From assembly GCF_003050905.1 (NCBI RefSeq), contig NZ_QAOT01000021.1: 64,000 nucleotides of DNA. One strand, written 5' to 3'. The notes beneath the pieces are model-generated. The model saw only the letters and a list, made by a program, of their open reading frames with translations, had not been told where the DNA came from and did not search any database. The translations under genes were made by a program, and so were the position numbers. The number at the start of each line of letters is the position of its first letter. Position 1 is the stretch's first letter. This stretch comes from Cereibacter_A azotoformans. Lineage in GTDB: Bacteria; Pseudomonadota; Alphaproteobacteria; Rhodobacterales; Rhodobacteraceae. Shown here piece by piece: positions 34,447 to 42,409 of the stretch.

Positions 34447-36324
34447 ATGAGGAAGACCGGCATTTCAATGATCGCGCTGGTTGCGGCGATACCGATCCAG
34501 ACGGTGGCCGAGCCGGCCGAGGACGAGACGGTGATCCCGCTTGACCGTATCATCGTCACCGCCAACCGCACCGAGACCAGCGCCAACCGCGTAGGGTCCG
34601 CGGTTGCTGTGCTGACCTCGGAGGATCTCGATGCCGGCGGTGACCTTCTTCTGGCCGATCAACTTTCGCGCCTTCCCGGCGTCAGCACGACGGCCAGTGG
34701 GCCGGCAGGGTCTGCGACCGAGGTTCGCATCCGAGGGGCCGCGCCGCGCTACGTTGCGGTGTTCGTCGATGGCATACGGGTGGACGATCCGACCAACATC
34801 GCGCCCTCCTTCGACTTCGGCAGCCTGACCGGTGTCGGGGTGGGGCGCGTCGAGGTGCTGCGTGGAACGCAATCAGCCCTTTATGGTGGATCTGCGGTTG
34901 CGGGCATCGTCAGTGTTCAGAGCCTGCGCCCCGTGAGCGAGGGCTTCAGCCAAAGGATCCAGGTTGAGGGTGGGAGCTACAATACGCGACGGCTCGCTTA
35001 TGACCTTGGCTATCTCTCTGACAGGTTGGAGGCGCGCCTCTCTCTCGGCCATGTCAAGAGTGACGGGTTCTCGGCTGTCGACACGTTGCCCCGAGACCCG
35101 TCGCTCGATTCTGACGGGATCGAGGCAAACCGGCTTGGGTTCGGGCTGCGCTATGACCTGACCGATGAGATGGTTGTCGGCCTTGATGCCTTCGGCCAAC
35201 GAACCACCGCGGACTATGATGGATGGTGGCAGGAAGATGCAGTGCAGAAGCGGCACGAAGCCGGCGCGCGCCTTTATGCTGAATGGGCGCATGGCGCGAG
35301 CGTCCATACGTTCGAGGTCAGTCGCTACGAGCTGGACCGCGACCTGTTCGAAGGCGCGCCGGGCGCCGACTTCTACCATTCAACCCGCACCACATTTGGT
35401 TACAAGGGCGTAACCGATGTTGGCACGCGGCTGCAGTTTGTCTACGGCGTGGACAGCATGCGGGAGACCGGCAGGACTGCCGGCATGGTCGACGGGATGG
35501 ATGCGCGTACCACAGGCCTCTACGGCCAAGCTCAGTGGGCCGCTACCTCGGATCTCGATCTGTCGCTGGCAGTGCGTGGCGATCACAACAGCGAGTTTGG
35601 CAACTTTGCCAGCGGTCGCCTGTCGGGCGTGTGGCGCCCCACCGAGACGTTGGCCCTGAGAGGTGCCGTGGCACGTGGTTTTCTCGCGCCGTCCTTCTAC
35701 CAGCGTGCGGGCGCCGCGGAATGGGGCATTGCACCTGCGTCCGATCTCGATCCGGAACGGAGCCTGAGCTACGAGTTGGGTGCGGATCTGGATCTCGCTT
35801 CAGGGGCGTCCGTCGGATTGACGTTCTTCCAGCTCGAGATCGACAATGCGATCACCTATTGTGGCAAATTCACCTCGCTGACCTGCGACTCGGAATTGCC
35901 CGACGGCTTCACCAACCGCTACGAGAACCGGGAAGGCCTGTCTCGAAATCGCGGGGTCGAGCTGGAGGCATCAGTTCCTCTAACCGAGAGGCTCAGCCTT
36001 GCCGGATCCTACACCTATACGGATGCCCGTGATCCCTCGGGCAACCGCCGGAGCCGCGTGCCCTACCATGATGCTTCGCTCACGCTTCAGGCGGCACTCG
36101 TCGAGGACGTGAGCGGGCAACTGGGGCTGACGCATATATCTGGTCGTCCGACAGGCGACGGTGACAGCTTCACTGTGGTCAATGCGGCACTCGCTTGGGA
36201 CCTGGCGCTCGACACAAGCGTGACGCTGCGCCTCGAGAACCTGCTCGACAAGAGCTATCAGGAGGTTGCCGGCTATGGCACATCCGAGCGTGCGGTCTAT
36301 GTCGGCTTGCGCAAGAGCTTCTAG
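34447..36324 (+). CDS. btuB: TonB-dependent vitamin B12 outer-membrane receptor
   Basis: A 625-residue outer-membrane receptor. A signal peptide (1-21) is followed by a TonB-box-like DRIIVTANR, a plug domain (about 40-155, with VDGIRVDDP and EVLRGTQSALYG) and a 22-strand barrel ending in a terminal Phe. AAGGA lies upstream of the ATG at 34447. The riboswitch upstream and btuFCD-cbiZ downstream fix its substrate as cobalamin or a corrinoid. By eye its codon use is less GC-biased than its neighbours, which may mean it was acquired separately. Confidence 0.93.
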   Translation: MRKTGISMIALVAAIPIQTVAEPAEDETVIPLDRIIVTANRTETSANRVGSAVAVLTSEDLDAGGDLLLADQLSRLPGVSTTASGPAGSATEVRIRGAAPRYVAVFVDGIRVDDPTNIAPSFDFGSLTGVGVGRVEVLRGTQSALYGGSAVAGIVSVQSLRPVSEGFSQRIQVEGGSYNTRRLAYDLGYLSDRLEARLSLGHVKSDGFSAVDTLPRDPSLDSDGIEANRLGFGLRYDLTDEMVVGLDAFGQRTTADYDGWWQEDAVQKRHEAGARLYAEWAHGASVHTFEVSRYELDRDLFEGAPGADFYHSTRTTFGYKGVTDVGTRLQFVYGVDSMRETGRTAGMVDGMDARTTGLYGQAQWAATSDLDLSLAVRGDHNSEFGNFASGRLSGVWRPTETLALRGAVARGFLAPSFYQRAGAAEWGIAPASDLDPERSLSYELGADLDLASGASVGLTFFQLEIDNAITYCGKFTSLTCDSELPDGFTNRYENREGLSRNRGVELEASVPLTERLSLAGSYTYTDARDPSGNRRSRVPYHDASLTLQAALVEDVSGQLGLTHISGRPTGDGDSFTVVNAALAWDLALDTSVTLRLENLLDKSYQEVAGYGTSERAVYVGLRKSF

Positions 36325-37171
36325 GCGGCTTGCGCTGGCGTTGGTGGCGGGGATGACCGCCGCCGCACCCGCCGTGGCCGAGGGGCCACGGCGGGTGGTG
36401 TCGATCAATCTCTGCACCGATCAGCTCGCCATGCTGCTGGCGGCGCCCGGACAGCTCCTGTCGGTCTCGCACCTGGCAAGCGAGCCTCAGACGTCCGCCA
36501 TGGTCGAGGAGGCGCGGGCCTATCCGGCCAACCGGGGCCAGGCCGAGCAGGTGTTCCTCTTGCAGCCCGACCTCGTGCTGGCCGGCACCTTCACCGCCCG
36601 GTCGAGCGTCGATCTTCTCCGCCGGCTGGGGGTCGAGGTGGTCGAACTTCCACCCGCCAATGGGCTGGCCGACGTCAGCGAGCATCTGCGCATCGTGGGC
36701 CGCGCGCTCGGCCGCGAGGCTCAGGCGGAAGGGCTGGTGCGGGACTATGAGGCGGGGCTCGAGCGGCTGCGGTCGGACCTGCCGCCTGCGCGGGCCGCGA
36801 TGTATTACCCGTCAGGCTACACGACCGGCTCGGGCACGTTGGCCGACGCGATCCTGCGCCACGCGGGCTTTTCCAACGTGGCGGCCGAACTGGGGCTCGA
36901 CGGGGGTGGGAACCTGCCTCTCGAGCGGCTGGTGATGGCCGCGCCGGACATGATCGTGACCTCGGCCGCCTATCCCGGCGCCTCGCGGGCCGAGGAGCTT
37001 CTGGCCCATCCCGCCCTGCGCGCGGTGCAGAGCGACGCGGGCGCGGCCGAGGTATCGGATGCCGACTGGATCTGCGGCACGCCGGCGATCCTGCCCGCGC
37101 TGCGCACCATGGCCGAGTCGCGCCGGGGGCTCGAGAGCGAGCGCCTGACCCAGTGGGACGGAACCCGGTGA
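36275..37171 (+). CDS. btuF: periplasmic cobalamin-binding protein
   Basis: About 298 residues, a cluster A-2 (BtuF/FepB-fold) binding protein with an N-terminal signal peptide (about 1-36 from this start). Mature sequence begins GPRRVVSINLCTDQLAM; QPDLVLAGTF and APDMIVTSAAYPG are the two lobe motifs. The start at 36275 is preferred because AGGAGG lies 9 bp before it, giving about 50 bp overlap with the end of btuB. It hands the corrinoid to BtuCD. Confidence 0.88.
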   Translation: MAHPSVRSMSACARASRRLALALVAGMTAAAPAVAEGPRRVVSINLCTDQLAMLLAAPGQLLSVSHLASEPQTSAMVEEARAYPANRGQAEQVFLLQPDLVLAGTFTARSSVDLLRRLGVEVVELPPANGLADVSEHLRIVGRALGREAQAEGLVRDYEAGLERLRSDLPPARAAMYYPSGYTTGSGTLADAILRHAGFSNVAAELGLDGGGNLPLERLVMAAPDMIVTSAAYPGASRAEELLAHPALRAVQSDAGAAEVSDADWICGTPAILPALRTMAESRRGLESERLTQWDGTR

Positions 37172-38157
37172 GATATCCCCTTCTTCTCGGCGCGCTGGCC
37201 CTCGTGGTGGCGCTTCTTTTCACGGTGTCGCTGCTGGTCGGGCCTGCGGCGCTCGGCCTGGGCGAGTCGCTGCAGGCCCTGCTGGCCGGGCGCGGCGAGG
37301 CCGTCGTTCTCGTGATGCGCGAGATCCGGCTGCCGCGGGCAATCCTCGGGCTGGCGGTGGGCGCGGTGCTGGGCATCTCGGGCGCGGCGCTGCAAGGATT
37401 CCTGAGAAATCCCTTGGCAGAACCTGGTCTTGTCGGCGTTTCCTCATCCGCCGCTCTTGGGGCGGTGATCGCGCTTCAGACCGGGCTTGCGGCGGCCTTC
37501 ACGCTGGCGCTGCCGCTGTCGGCGCTGGCGGGGGCGGCGCTGTCGGTGCTGCTCATCCTGGGGCTGGCCGGACCGCGCGGCGGCGCGCTGGCGCTGATCC
37601 TTGCGGGGGTCGCGATCTCGGCGCTGGCGGCGGCGGGGGTCGCGCTGATCCTCAATCTCTCGCCCAACCCGTTCGCCGCGATGGAGATCGTCTTCTGGAT
37701 GATGGGCTCGCTCGCGGACCGATCCATGAGCCACGTCGCGCTGGCCCTGCCGTTCATGATCGCGGGGACCGTGCTGCTGCTGACGCTCGGGCGCGGGCTT
37801 GACGCGCTGACGCTGGGCGAGGATGCCGCCGAGGCGCTGGGGGTGCGGCTCGGGCGGCTGCGGCTGACGCTGATCCTCGGCACGGCGCTGTCGGTCGGCG
37901 CGGCGGTGGCCGTGGCGGGGGCGGTGGGCTTCGTGGGCCTCGTGGTGCCCCATATCCTGCGGCCGCTCGTGGGGGCGCGGCCCTCGCGGCTGCTGCCGGC
38001 TGCGGCCCTGGGCGGGGCGGCCATGCTGCTGGCCGCCGACATCGCCGTTCGGGTGATCGCGCCGGACCGGGATCTCAAGCTCGGGGTGCTGACGGCGATC
38101 GTGGGGTCCCCGTTCTTCCTGCATCTGATCTGGCGGATGCGGAGGGTCGAGGCATGA
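37168..38157 (+). CDS. btuC: cobalamin ABC transporter permease
   Basis: A 329-residue FecCD-family permease with about ten membrane segments. REIRLPRAILGLAVGAVLGISGAALQG (in parts) and the GFVGLVVPHILR loop are diagnostic. It starts with GTG overlapping the btuF stop by 4 bp and ends overlapping btuD by 4 bp. Confidence 0.93.
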   Translation: MRYPLLLGALALVVALLFTVSLLVGPAALGLGESLQALLAGRGEAVVLVMREIRLPRAILGLAVGAVLGISGAALQGFLRNPLAEPGLVGVSSSAALGAVIALQTGLAAAFTLALPLSALAGAALSVLLILGLAGPRGGALALILAGVAISALAAAGVALILNLSPNPFAAMEIVFWMMGSLADRSMSHVALALPFMIAGTVLLLTLGRGLDALTLGEDAAEALGVRLGRLRLTLILGTALSVGAAVAVAGAVGFVGLVVPHILRPLVGARPSRLLPAAALGGAAMLLAADIAVRVIAPDRDLKLGVLTAIVGSPFFLHLIWRMRRVEA

Positions 38158-38906
38158 GCCTGCTTTCCCTGACGGACCTGACGGTGCGGCGCGGCGAATG
38201 TCCGGTGGTGGATCATGTGACGCTGCTGGTCGCGCCGGGTGAGTTCGTCGGGCTCATCGGCCCGAACGGGGCCGGCAAGACCACGCTTCTGCGCGCGGCG
38301 ATGGGCCTTCTGCCGGCTTCGGGCGACAGCAGCCTCGCGGCCCTTCCGCCACGGGCGCGCGCGCGGGCGGCCGCCTTCCTGCCGCAGGCGCGCGAGATCG
38401 CCTGGCCCGTCGATGTCGAGACGCTGGTGACGCTGGGCCGCGTGCCCCACATGGGGCGCAAGCTGACGCCGGCCGACCGCGAGGCGGTGACGCGTGCGCT
38501 GGGACGGATGGGACTTTCGGGCTACCGTGAGCGCATCGCCACGGCCCTTTCGGGAGGGGAGCAGGCGCGGGTGCTGATCGCCCGTGCGCTGGCGCAGGAG
38601 GCGCCGCTGCTCCTGGCGGACGAGCCGGTGGCGGGCCTCGATCCCGAGAGCCAGATCCGCGCCATGCAGGTCTTCGGCGACCTGGCCGCCGAGGGGCGGG
38701 CGGTGGTGGCCTCGATCCATGATCTGGGGCTTGCGGCGCGGCACTGCACGCGGCTTCTTCTGATGGCGCGGGGGCGCATCGTGGCGGACGGCTCTCCGGG
38801 GCTCGTGCTGACGGCGGCCAATCTCTCGGACGTGTTCGGGGTCCGCGCCTTCTTCGCCGACACGCCGGACGGGCCGGTGTTCCAGCCGCTGGGCGTCACG
38901 CGGTGA
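38154..38906 (+). CDS. btuD: cobalamin ABC transporter ATP-binding protein
   Basis: A 250-residue ATPase of the FepC/BtuD type. Walker A GPNGAGKTT, signature LSGGEQARVLIARALA, Walker B PLLLADEPVAGLD and switch His in SIHDLGLAARH are intact. It overlaps btuC and cbiZ by 4 bp each. The operon order supports cobalamin rather than iron-siderophore transport. Confidence 0.93.
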   Translation: MSLLSLTDLTVRRGECPVVDHVTLLVAPGEFVGLIGPNGAGKTTLLRAAMGLLPASGDSSLAALPPRARARAAAFLPQAREIAWPVDVETLVTLGRVPHMGRKLTPADREAVTRALGRMGLSGYRERIATALSGGEQARVLIARALAQEAPLLLADEPVAGLDPESQIRAMQVFGDLAAEGRAVVASIHDLGLAARHCTRLLLMARGRIVADGSPGLVLTAANLSDVFGVRAFFADTPDGPVFQPLGVTR

Positions 38907-39547
38907 TCGAGGTCGCGCTCGATCGGCCCTGGTTGATCGCCCGGCTGCCGGTCCCGATGCGCCTGCTGAGTTGGGCGCCCCACCGTCCGGGCTGGGTTAC
39001 GGCCGATCGGGTGGTCTGGCGGGAGGTGCGCGACCGGGATCTGGGGCCGGGTCTCGATGCCGAGCTGTGGCTCGGAGAGCAGATGTCCGCGCGGGGGCTT
39101 GGCCTTGCGGTCGGGATGCTGACCTCGCGCGATGTCCGCCGGCACCATTCTGCGTCGGCCGCGGTCGAGGGGGTGCGGGCCGCCTGTCTGGCCACCGTCG
39201 GGCTTGGCAATGCCGAGGCGGTGGGCCGGCGGCTTGTGTCCGAGCGGGTGGCGGGAACCATCAACCTGCTGGTCGTGGCCGAGACCGGACTGACCGAGGC
39301 GGCACAGCTCGAGGCGCTGTCGATCGCGGTCGAGGCCCGGACGGCCGCGTTGCTGGAGGCGGGTCTGGTCCTGCCGACCGGGCTTGCCACCGGCACCGGG
39401 ACCGACTGTCTGGTCATGGCCTGCCAGCCGGGCGAGGGGCGGTATGCCGGGCTTCACACCGCGGTGGGCGAAGCCGTGGGGGCGGCGGTGCGCGAGGCGG
39501 TTCTCGGCGGCGCGCGCCAGTGGCTCGCCGAGCGCGACGGCGGCTGA
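38903..39547 (+). CDS. cbiZ: adenosylcobinamide amidohydrolase (corrinoid remodelling)
   Basis: A 214-residue CbiZ-family enzyme, which cleaves the aminopropanol-nucleotide side of adenosylcobinamide or pseudocobalamin to give adenosylcobyric acid for rebuilding into cobalamin. Family segments GLAVGMLTSRDV, AACLATVGLGNAEAVG, GTINLLVV and TGTGTDCLVMA are present. A GTG start overlaps btuD by 4 bp. Bacterial CbiZ is experimentally known from R. sphaeroides, which supports both the function and the taxonomic guess. Confidence 0.9.
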   Translation: MIEVALDRPWLIARLPVPMRLLSWAPHRPGWVTADRVVWREVRDRDLGPGLDAELWLGEQMSARGLGLAVGMLTSRDVRRHHSASAAVEGVRAACLATVGLGNAEAVGRRLVSERVAGTINLLVVAETGLTEAAQLEALSIAVEARTAALLEAGLVLPTGLATGTGTDCLVMACQPGEGRYAGLHTAVGEAVGAAVREAVLGGARQWLAERDGG

Positions 39548-39568
39548 GACCGCCGCTTGCGCAAAGGA

Positions 39569-39593
39569 AAGGGCCGACCCGAAGGTCGGCCCC
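39569..39593 (-). terminator. rho-independent terminator of gap
   Basis: GGGCCGACC (39571-39579) pairs with GGTCGGCCC (39584-39592) around CGAA. On the minus strand TTTCCTTT follows. It separates the convergent cbiZ and gap genes. Confidence 0.75.
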
Positions 39594-39613
39594 GACAGGC
39601 GATCCCGCCCGGT

Positions 39614-40615
39614 TCAGATCAGCTTGCCCATCGCCACGGCCGTGTCGGCCATGCGGTTCGAGAAGCCCCATTCGTTGTCATACCAGGTCAGGATGCGCAC
39701 CATGTTGCCTTCCATGACCTTGGTCTGGTCGAGGTGGAAGATCGACGAATGCGGATCGTGGTTGAAGTCCATCGAGACGTTCGGCTGGTCGGTATAGCCG
39801 AGGATGCCCTTCAGCGTGCCGTCGGCGGCCTCGCGGATCGCGGCGTTCACTTCCTCGACGCTGGTCGCGCGGCTCGCTTCGAACACGAGGTCCACCACCG
39901 AGACGTTCGGGGTCGGCACGCGGATCGCCACGCCGTCGAGCTTGCCCTTCAGTTCCGGCAGCACGAGCCCCACGGCCTTGGCCGCGCCCGTCGAGGTCGG
40001 GATCATGCTGAGCGCCGCGGCGCGGGCGCGATAGAGATCCTTGTGCATCGTGTCGAGCGTCGGCTGGTCGCCGGTGTAGGAGTGGATCGTGGTCATGAAG
40101 CCCTTGGTGATGCCGATCGTGTCGTTCAGCACCTTGGCCACCGGCGACAGGCAGTTCGTCGTGCAGGAGGCGTTCGAGACGACGAGATCCTCCCCGGTCA
40201 GCGTCTCGTGGTTCACGCCATAGACGATGGTCTTGTCGGCGCCCGTCGAGGGGGCCGAGACCAGCACGCGCTTGGCGCCGTTCTCGAGGTGGATCTTGGC
40301 CTTCTCCTTGTCGGTGAAGATGCCGGTGCATTCCATGACGATGTCGACATGGCCCCAGGGCAGTTCCGCCGGGTTGCGGATCGCGGTGACCTGCATCGGG
40401 CCGCGGCCCACGTCGATCGAGTCCGCGGTCGTGGTGACGGTGGCAGGGAAGCGGCCATGCACGCTGTCAAAGCGCAGCAGGTGCGCGTTCGTCTCGACCG
40501 GGCCGAGATCGTTGATCGCCACCACCTCGATGTCGGTCCGGCCCGATTCGATGATGGCGCGAAGCACGTTGCGCCCGATGCGGCCGAAGCCGTTGATTGC
40601 CACTTTCACGGTCAT
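39614..40615 (-). CDS. gap: glyceraldehyde-3-phosphate dehydrogenase
   Basis: A 333-residue phosphorylating GAPDH. NAD site INGFGRIGRNVLR (7-19), catalytic C151 in SNASCTTNCLSP, substrate loop SYTGDQPTLD and C-terminal WYDNEWGFS are intact. This is the housekeeping copy for glycolysis or gluconeogenesis and the Calvin cycle; a second, arsenic-linked copy lies at 61 kb. It appears to be a single gene. Confidence 0.95.
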   Translation of the reverse strand: MTVKVAINGFGRIGRNVLRAIIESGRTDIEVVAINDLGPVETNAHLLRFDSVHGRFPATVTTTADSIDVGRGPMQVTAIRNPAELPWGHVDIVMECTGIFTDKEKAKIHLENGAKRVLVSAPSTGADKTIVYGVNHETLTGEDLVVSNASCTTNCLSPVAKVLNDTIGITKGFMTTIHSYTGDQPTLDTMHKDLYRARAAALSMIPTSTGAAKAVGLVLPELKGKLDGVAIRVPTPNVSVVDLVFEASRATSVEEVNAAIREAADGTLKGILGYTDQPNVSMDFNHDPHSSIFHLDQTKVMEGNMVRILTWYDNEWGFSNRMADTAVAMGKLI

Positions 40616-40968
40616 AGAGCTCTCCCAGCATTTGGCGGGCGCAAGCGACGAGTCGCGCGCACGCGGATGGTCTTCAGGCTAACGACCCCAGATCCGAACG
40701 CAATTCAACCTAAGAAACGAGGAAACCAGCGCCAGAGGACGGGAAGATTTACCAGACGGAAGAGTTTGCGCGGCAGAACCAGGATCGCGGCGGCCCCGTT
40801 GAGCCAGAGGTCGGGGGAGAGCGCAAGCGGGATCGTCGGGAACGGGGGATGCGGTCGGGCCCGTCGAGCGGGCAGGGCGACCGGCGCAAGCCGGCCGCAG
40901 CCACGGCCCTTCCGGCGGCTCGCGGCTTCTGCCACAACTGTGCGGCGTGAACAGCCAGAGGGATGACC
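40616..40968. other. intergenic region between divergent gap and DUF808 genes
   Basis: About 350 bp. A leftward open frame ends at 40705 with a protein-like tail (LVLPRKLFRLVNLPVLW) but has no start codon or ribosome-binding sequence. The rightward gene has AGAGGG before its start. No hairpin or strong promoter was identified. Confidence 0.35.
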
Positions 40969-41940
40969 ATGAGCGGCTTGCTGGCCTTGCTGGACGATGT
41001 GGCCTCGATCGCCAAGGTCGCCGCGGCATCGGTGGACGATGTGATCGGGCAGGCCGCCAAGGCGGGTGCCAAGGCCGCGGGCGCCGTCATCGACGATGCG
41101 GCCGTGACGCCGAAATATGTGCAGGGCTTCGACGCCTCCCGCGAGATCCCGATCGTGTGGCGCATCGCCAAGGGCTCGTTCTTCAACAAGCTGGTGATCC
41201 TGTTGCCCGCGGCGCTCCTGCTGTCGGCCTTCGCGCCCTGGGCGATCCCGCCGCTGCTGATGCTCGGCGGCGCCTACCTCTGTTTTGAAGGGGCCGAGAA
41301 GGTGGCCCATCTGTTCGGCGGCCACCACGAGGCGGACGAGGCGGCCTCGGGCGATCCCACCCATCTCGAGGAGCAGAAGGTTGCGGGGGCGATCAAGACC
41401 GACTTCATCCTCTCGGCCGAGATCATGACCATCGTGCTGGCGGCCCTGCCGCCGGGCGGGATTGTCATGAAGGCGGCCTCGCTGGCTGCGGCGGGCTCCG
41501 GCATCACGGTGCTGGTCTATGGCGGGGTTGCGGCCATCGTGAAGGCCGATGACCTGGGCGTGCTGATGAGCCTGCGCGGCCGGCTTGCCGTGACGCGCGC
41601 CCTCGGGCGCGGGATCGTGCACGGCATGCCGCGCTTCCTGAAGCTCCTGGCCGCGGTCGGCACGGCCGCGATGATCTGGGTCGGCGGGGCCATCGTGATC
41701 CACGGGCTCTACGAGCTGGGTTGGGGCTGGCTGCACCACCACATCCACGACATTGCGGTGGCCGTGGCCGCACGGGTTCCACAGGCGCCGGGCCTGGTGG
41801 AATGGATCGTTACGGCCTTCTTCGACGGGCTTTTCGGGCTGGCCCTCGGCCTCGCGCTGATTCCGGTGGCAACCCGGATCATCGCGCCCGCCTGGAGGCT
41901 CGTCGCCCGCCTCCGGCCCCGAGCCAGGCCGCACCGGTAG
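40969..41940 (+). CDS. DUF808 family inner-membrane protein (YedI-like)
   Basis: A 323-residue membrane protein. MSGLLALLDDVASIAKVAAAS is the family's opening, and VTPKYVQGFDASRE and YLCFEGAEKVAH are further conserved blocks. About five to six membrane helices lie between 68 and 305. The ATG at 40969 is chosen because AGAGGG ends 6 bp before it; an ATG at 40963 would touch that sequence. The biochemical role of the family is unknown. Confidence 0.85.
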   Translation: MSGLLALLDDVASIAKVAAASVDDVIGQAAKAGAKAAGAVIDDAAVTPKYVQGFDASREIPIVWRIAKGSFFNKLVILLPAALLLSAFAPWAIPPLLMLGGAYLCFEGAEKVAHLFGGHHEADEAASGDPTHLEEQKVAGAIKTDFILSAEIMTIVLAALPPGGIVMKAASLAAAGSGITVLVYGGVAAIVKADDLGVLMSLRGRLAVTRALGRGIVHGMPRFLKLLAAVGTAAMIWVGGAIVIHGLYELGWGWLHHHIHDIAVAVAARVPQAPGLVEWIVTAFFDGLFGLALGLALIPVATRIIAPAWRLVARLRPRARPHR

Positions 41941-42130
41941 CTGTTCAGGCCCGGCATCTGGTGGATCGGGTCGAGGACCAATCCATCTGGCTCCGAGGTC
42001 CGGACCTAGCAGGTCTATTCGTAGGCTGTGAGGTCCCTGAGGGTCTTGAGCCGCCGGGCGAAGTCGTGCTCTGCCATGACATCCGCGACGTGGTTTGCAG
42101 TTGATCGGGGCTGTCGTAGTGGAAGTGCTC
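41940..42130 (-). pseudogene. decayed 3' end of an IS481-type transposase
   Basis: Minus-strand translation gives the C-terminal end of an integrase-type transposase in pieces: VEHFHYDSPDQLQT, then after a frame change near 42095 HVADVMAEHDFARRLKTL and RDLTAYE, two in-frame stops (TAG, TAG), and finally TSEPD, LVLDPIHQMPGLNS. Intact relatives read continuously through the same words. The fragment is therefore about 60 codons with one frameshift and two nonsense codons. Confidence 0.75.
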
Positions 42131-42290
42131 GACCATGGCGCACTTGCCGTGTGAGCTGCTGCCCGAAGAACGCCAGCGCCTGATCCCGTCTCAGCGTCTT
42201 GCGCAGAGCCGTCCGCCCCGAGGCGGTCGAGCCATGCGCGTGAAACACAGTCTTCGGCAGGTCGAACCCGACCGTGACGGTCTCCGACAT
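42125..42290 (-). pseudogene. 5' fragment of an IS110-type transposase
   Basis: MSETVTVGFDLPKTVFHAHG with RTALRKTLRRDQALAFFGQQ is the N-terminal DEDD-domain start of IS110-family transposases. The similarity stops near 42125, where it runs directly into the IS481-type fragment. The rest of the transposase is absent. The catalytic Asp of GFDLPK is present, but the gene cannot be functional. Confidence 0.75.
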
Positions 42291-42409
42291 GACCGCTCCC
42301 CTCTGTGGATCCTCGCAGACCCACCCTGACACATCAATGCCGTCGCGGAGCGGTCACATCATCAGAGCCGTGTCGGATGCGTCAGCCGACCCCGTCCCCC
42401 GTCGCCGTT

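Noticed and set aside
40705..40860. Protein-like tail LVLPRKLFRLVNLPVLW on the minus strand upstream of gap
   Set aside because: It is the end of a long antisense open frame opposite the DUF808 gene and lacks a start codon with a ribosome-binding sequence. Too weak to call as a gene.
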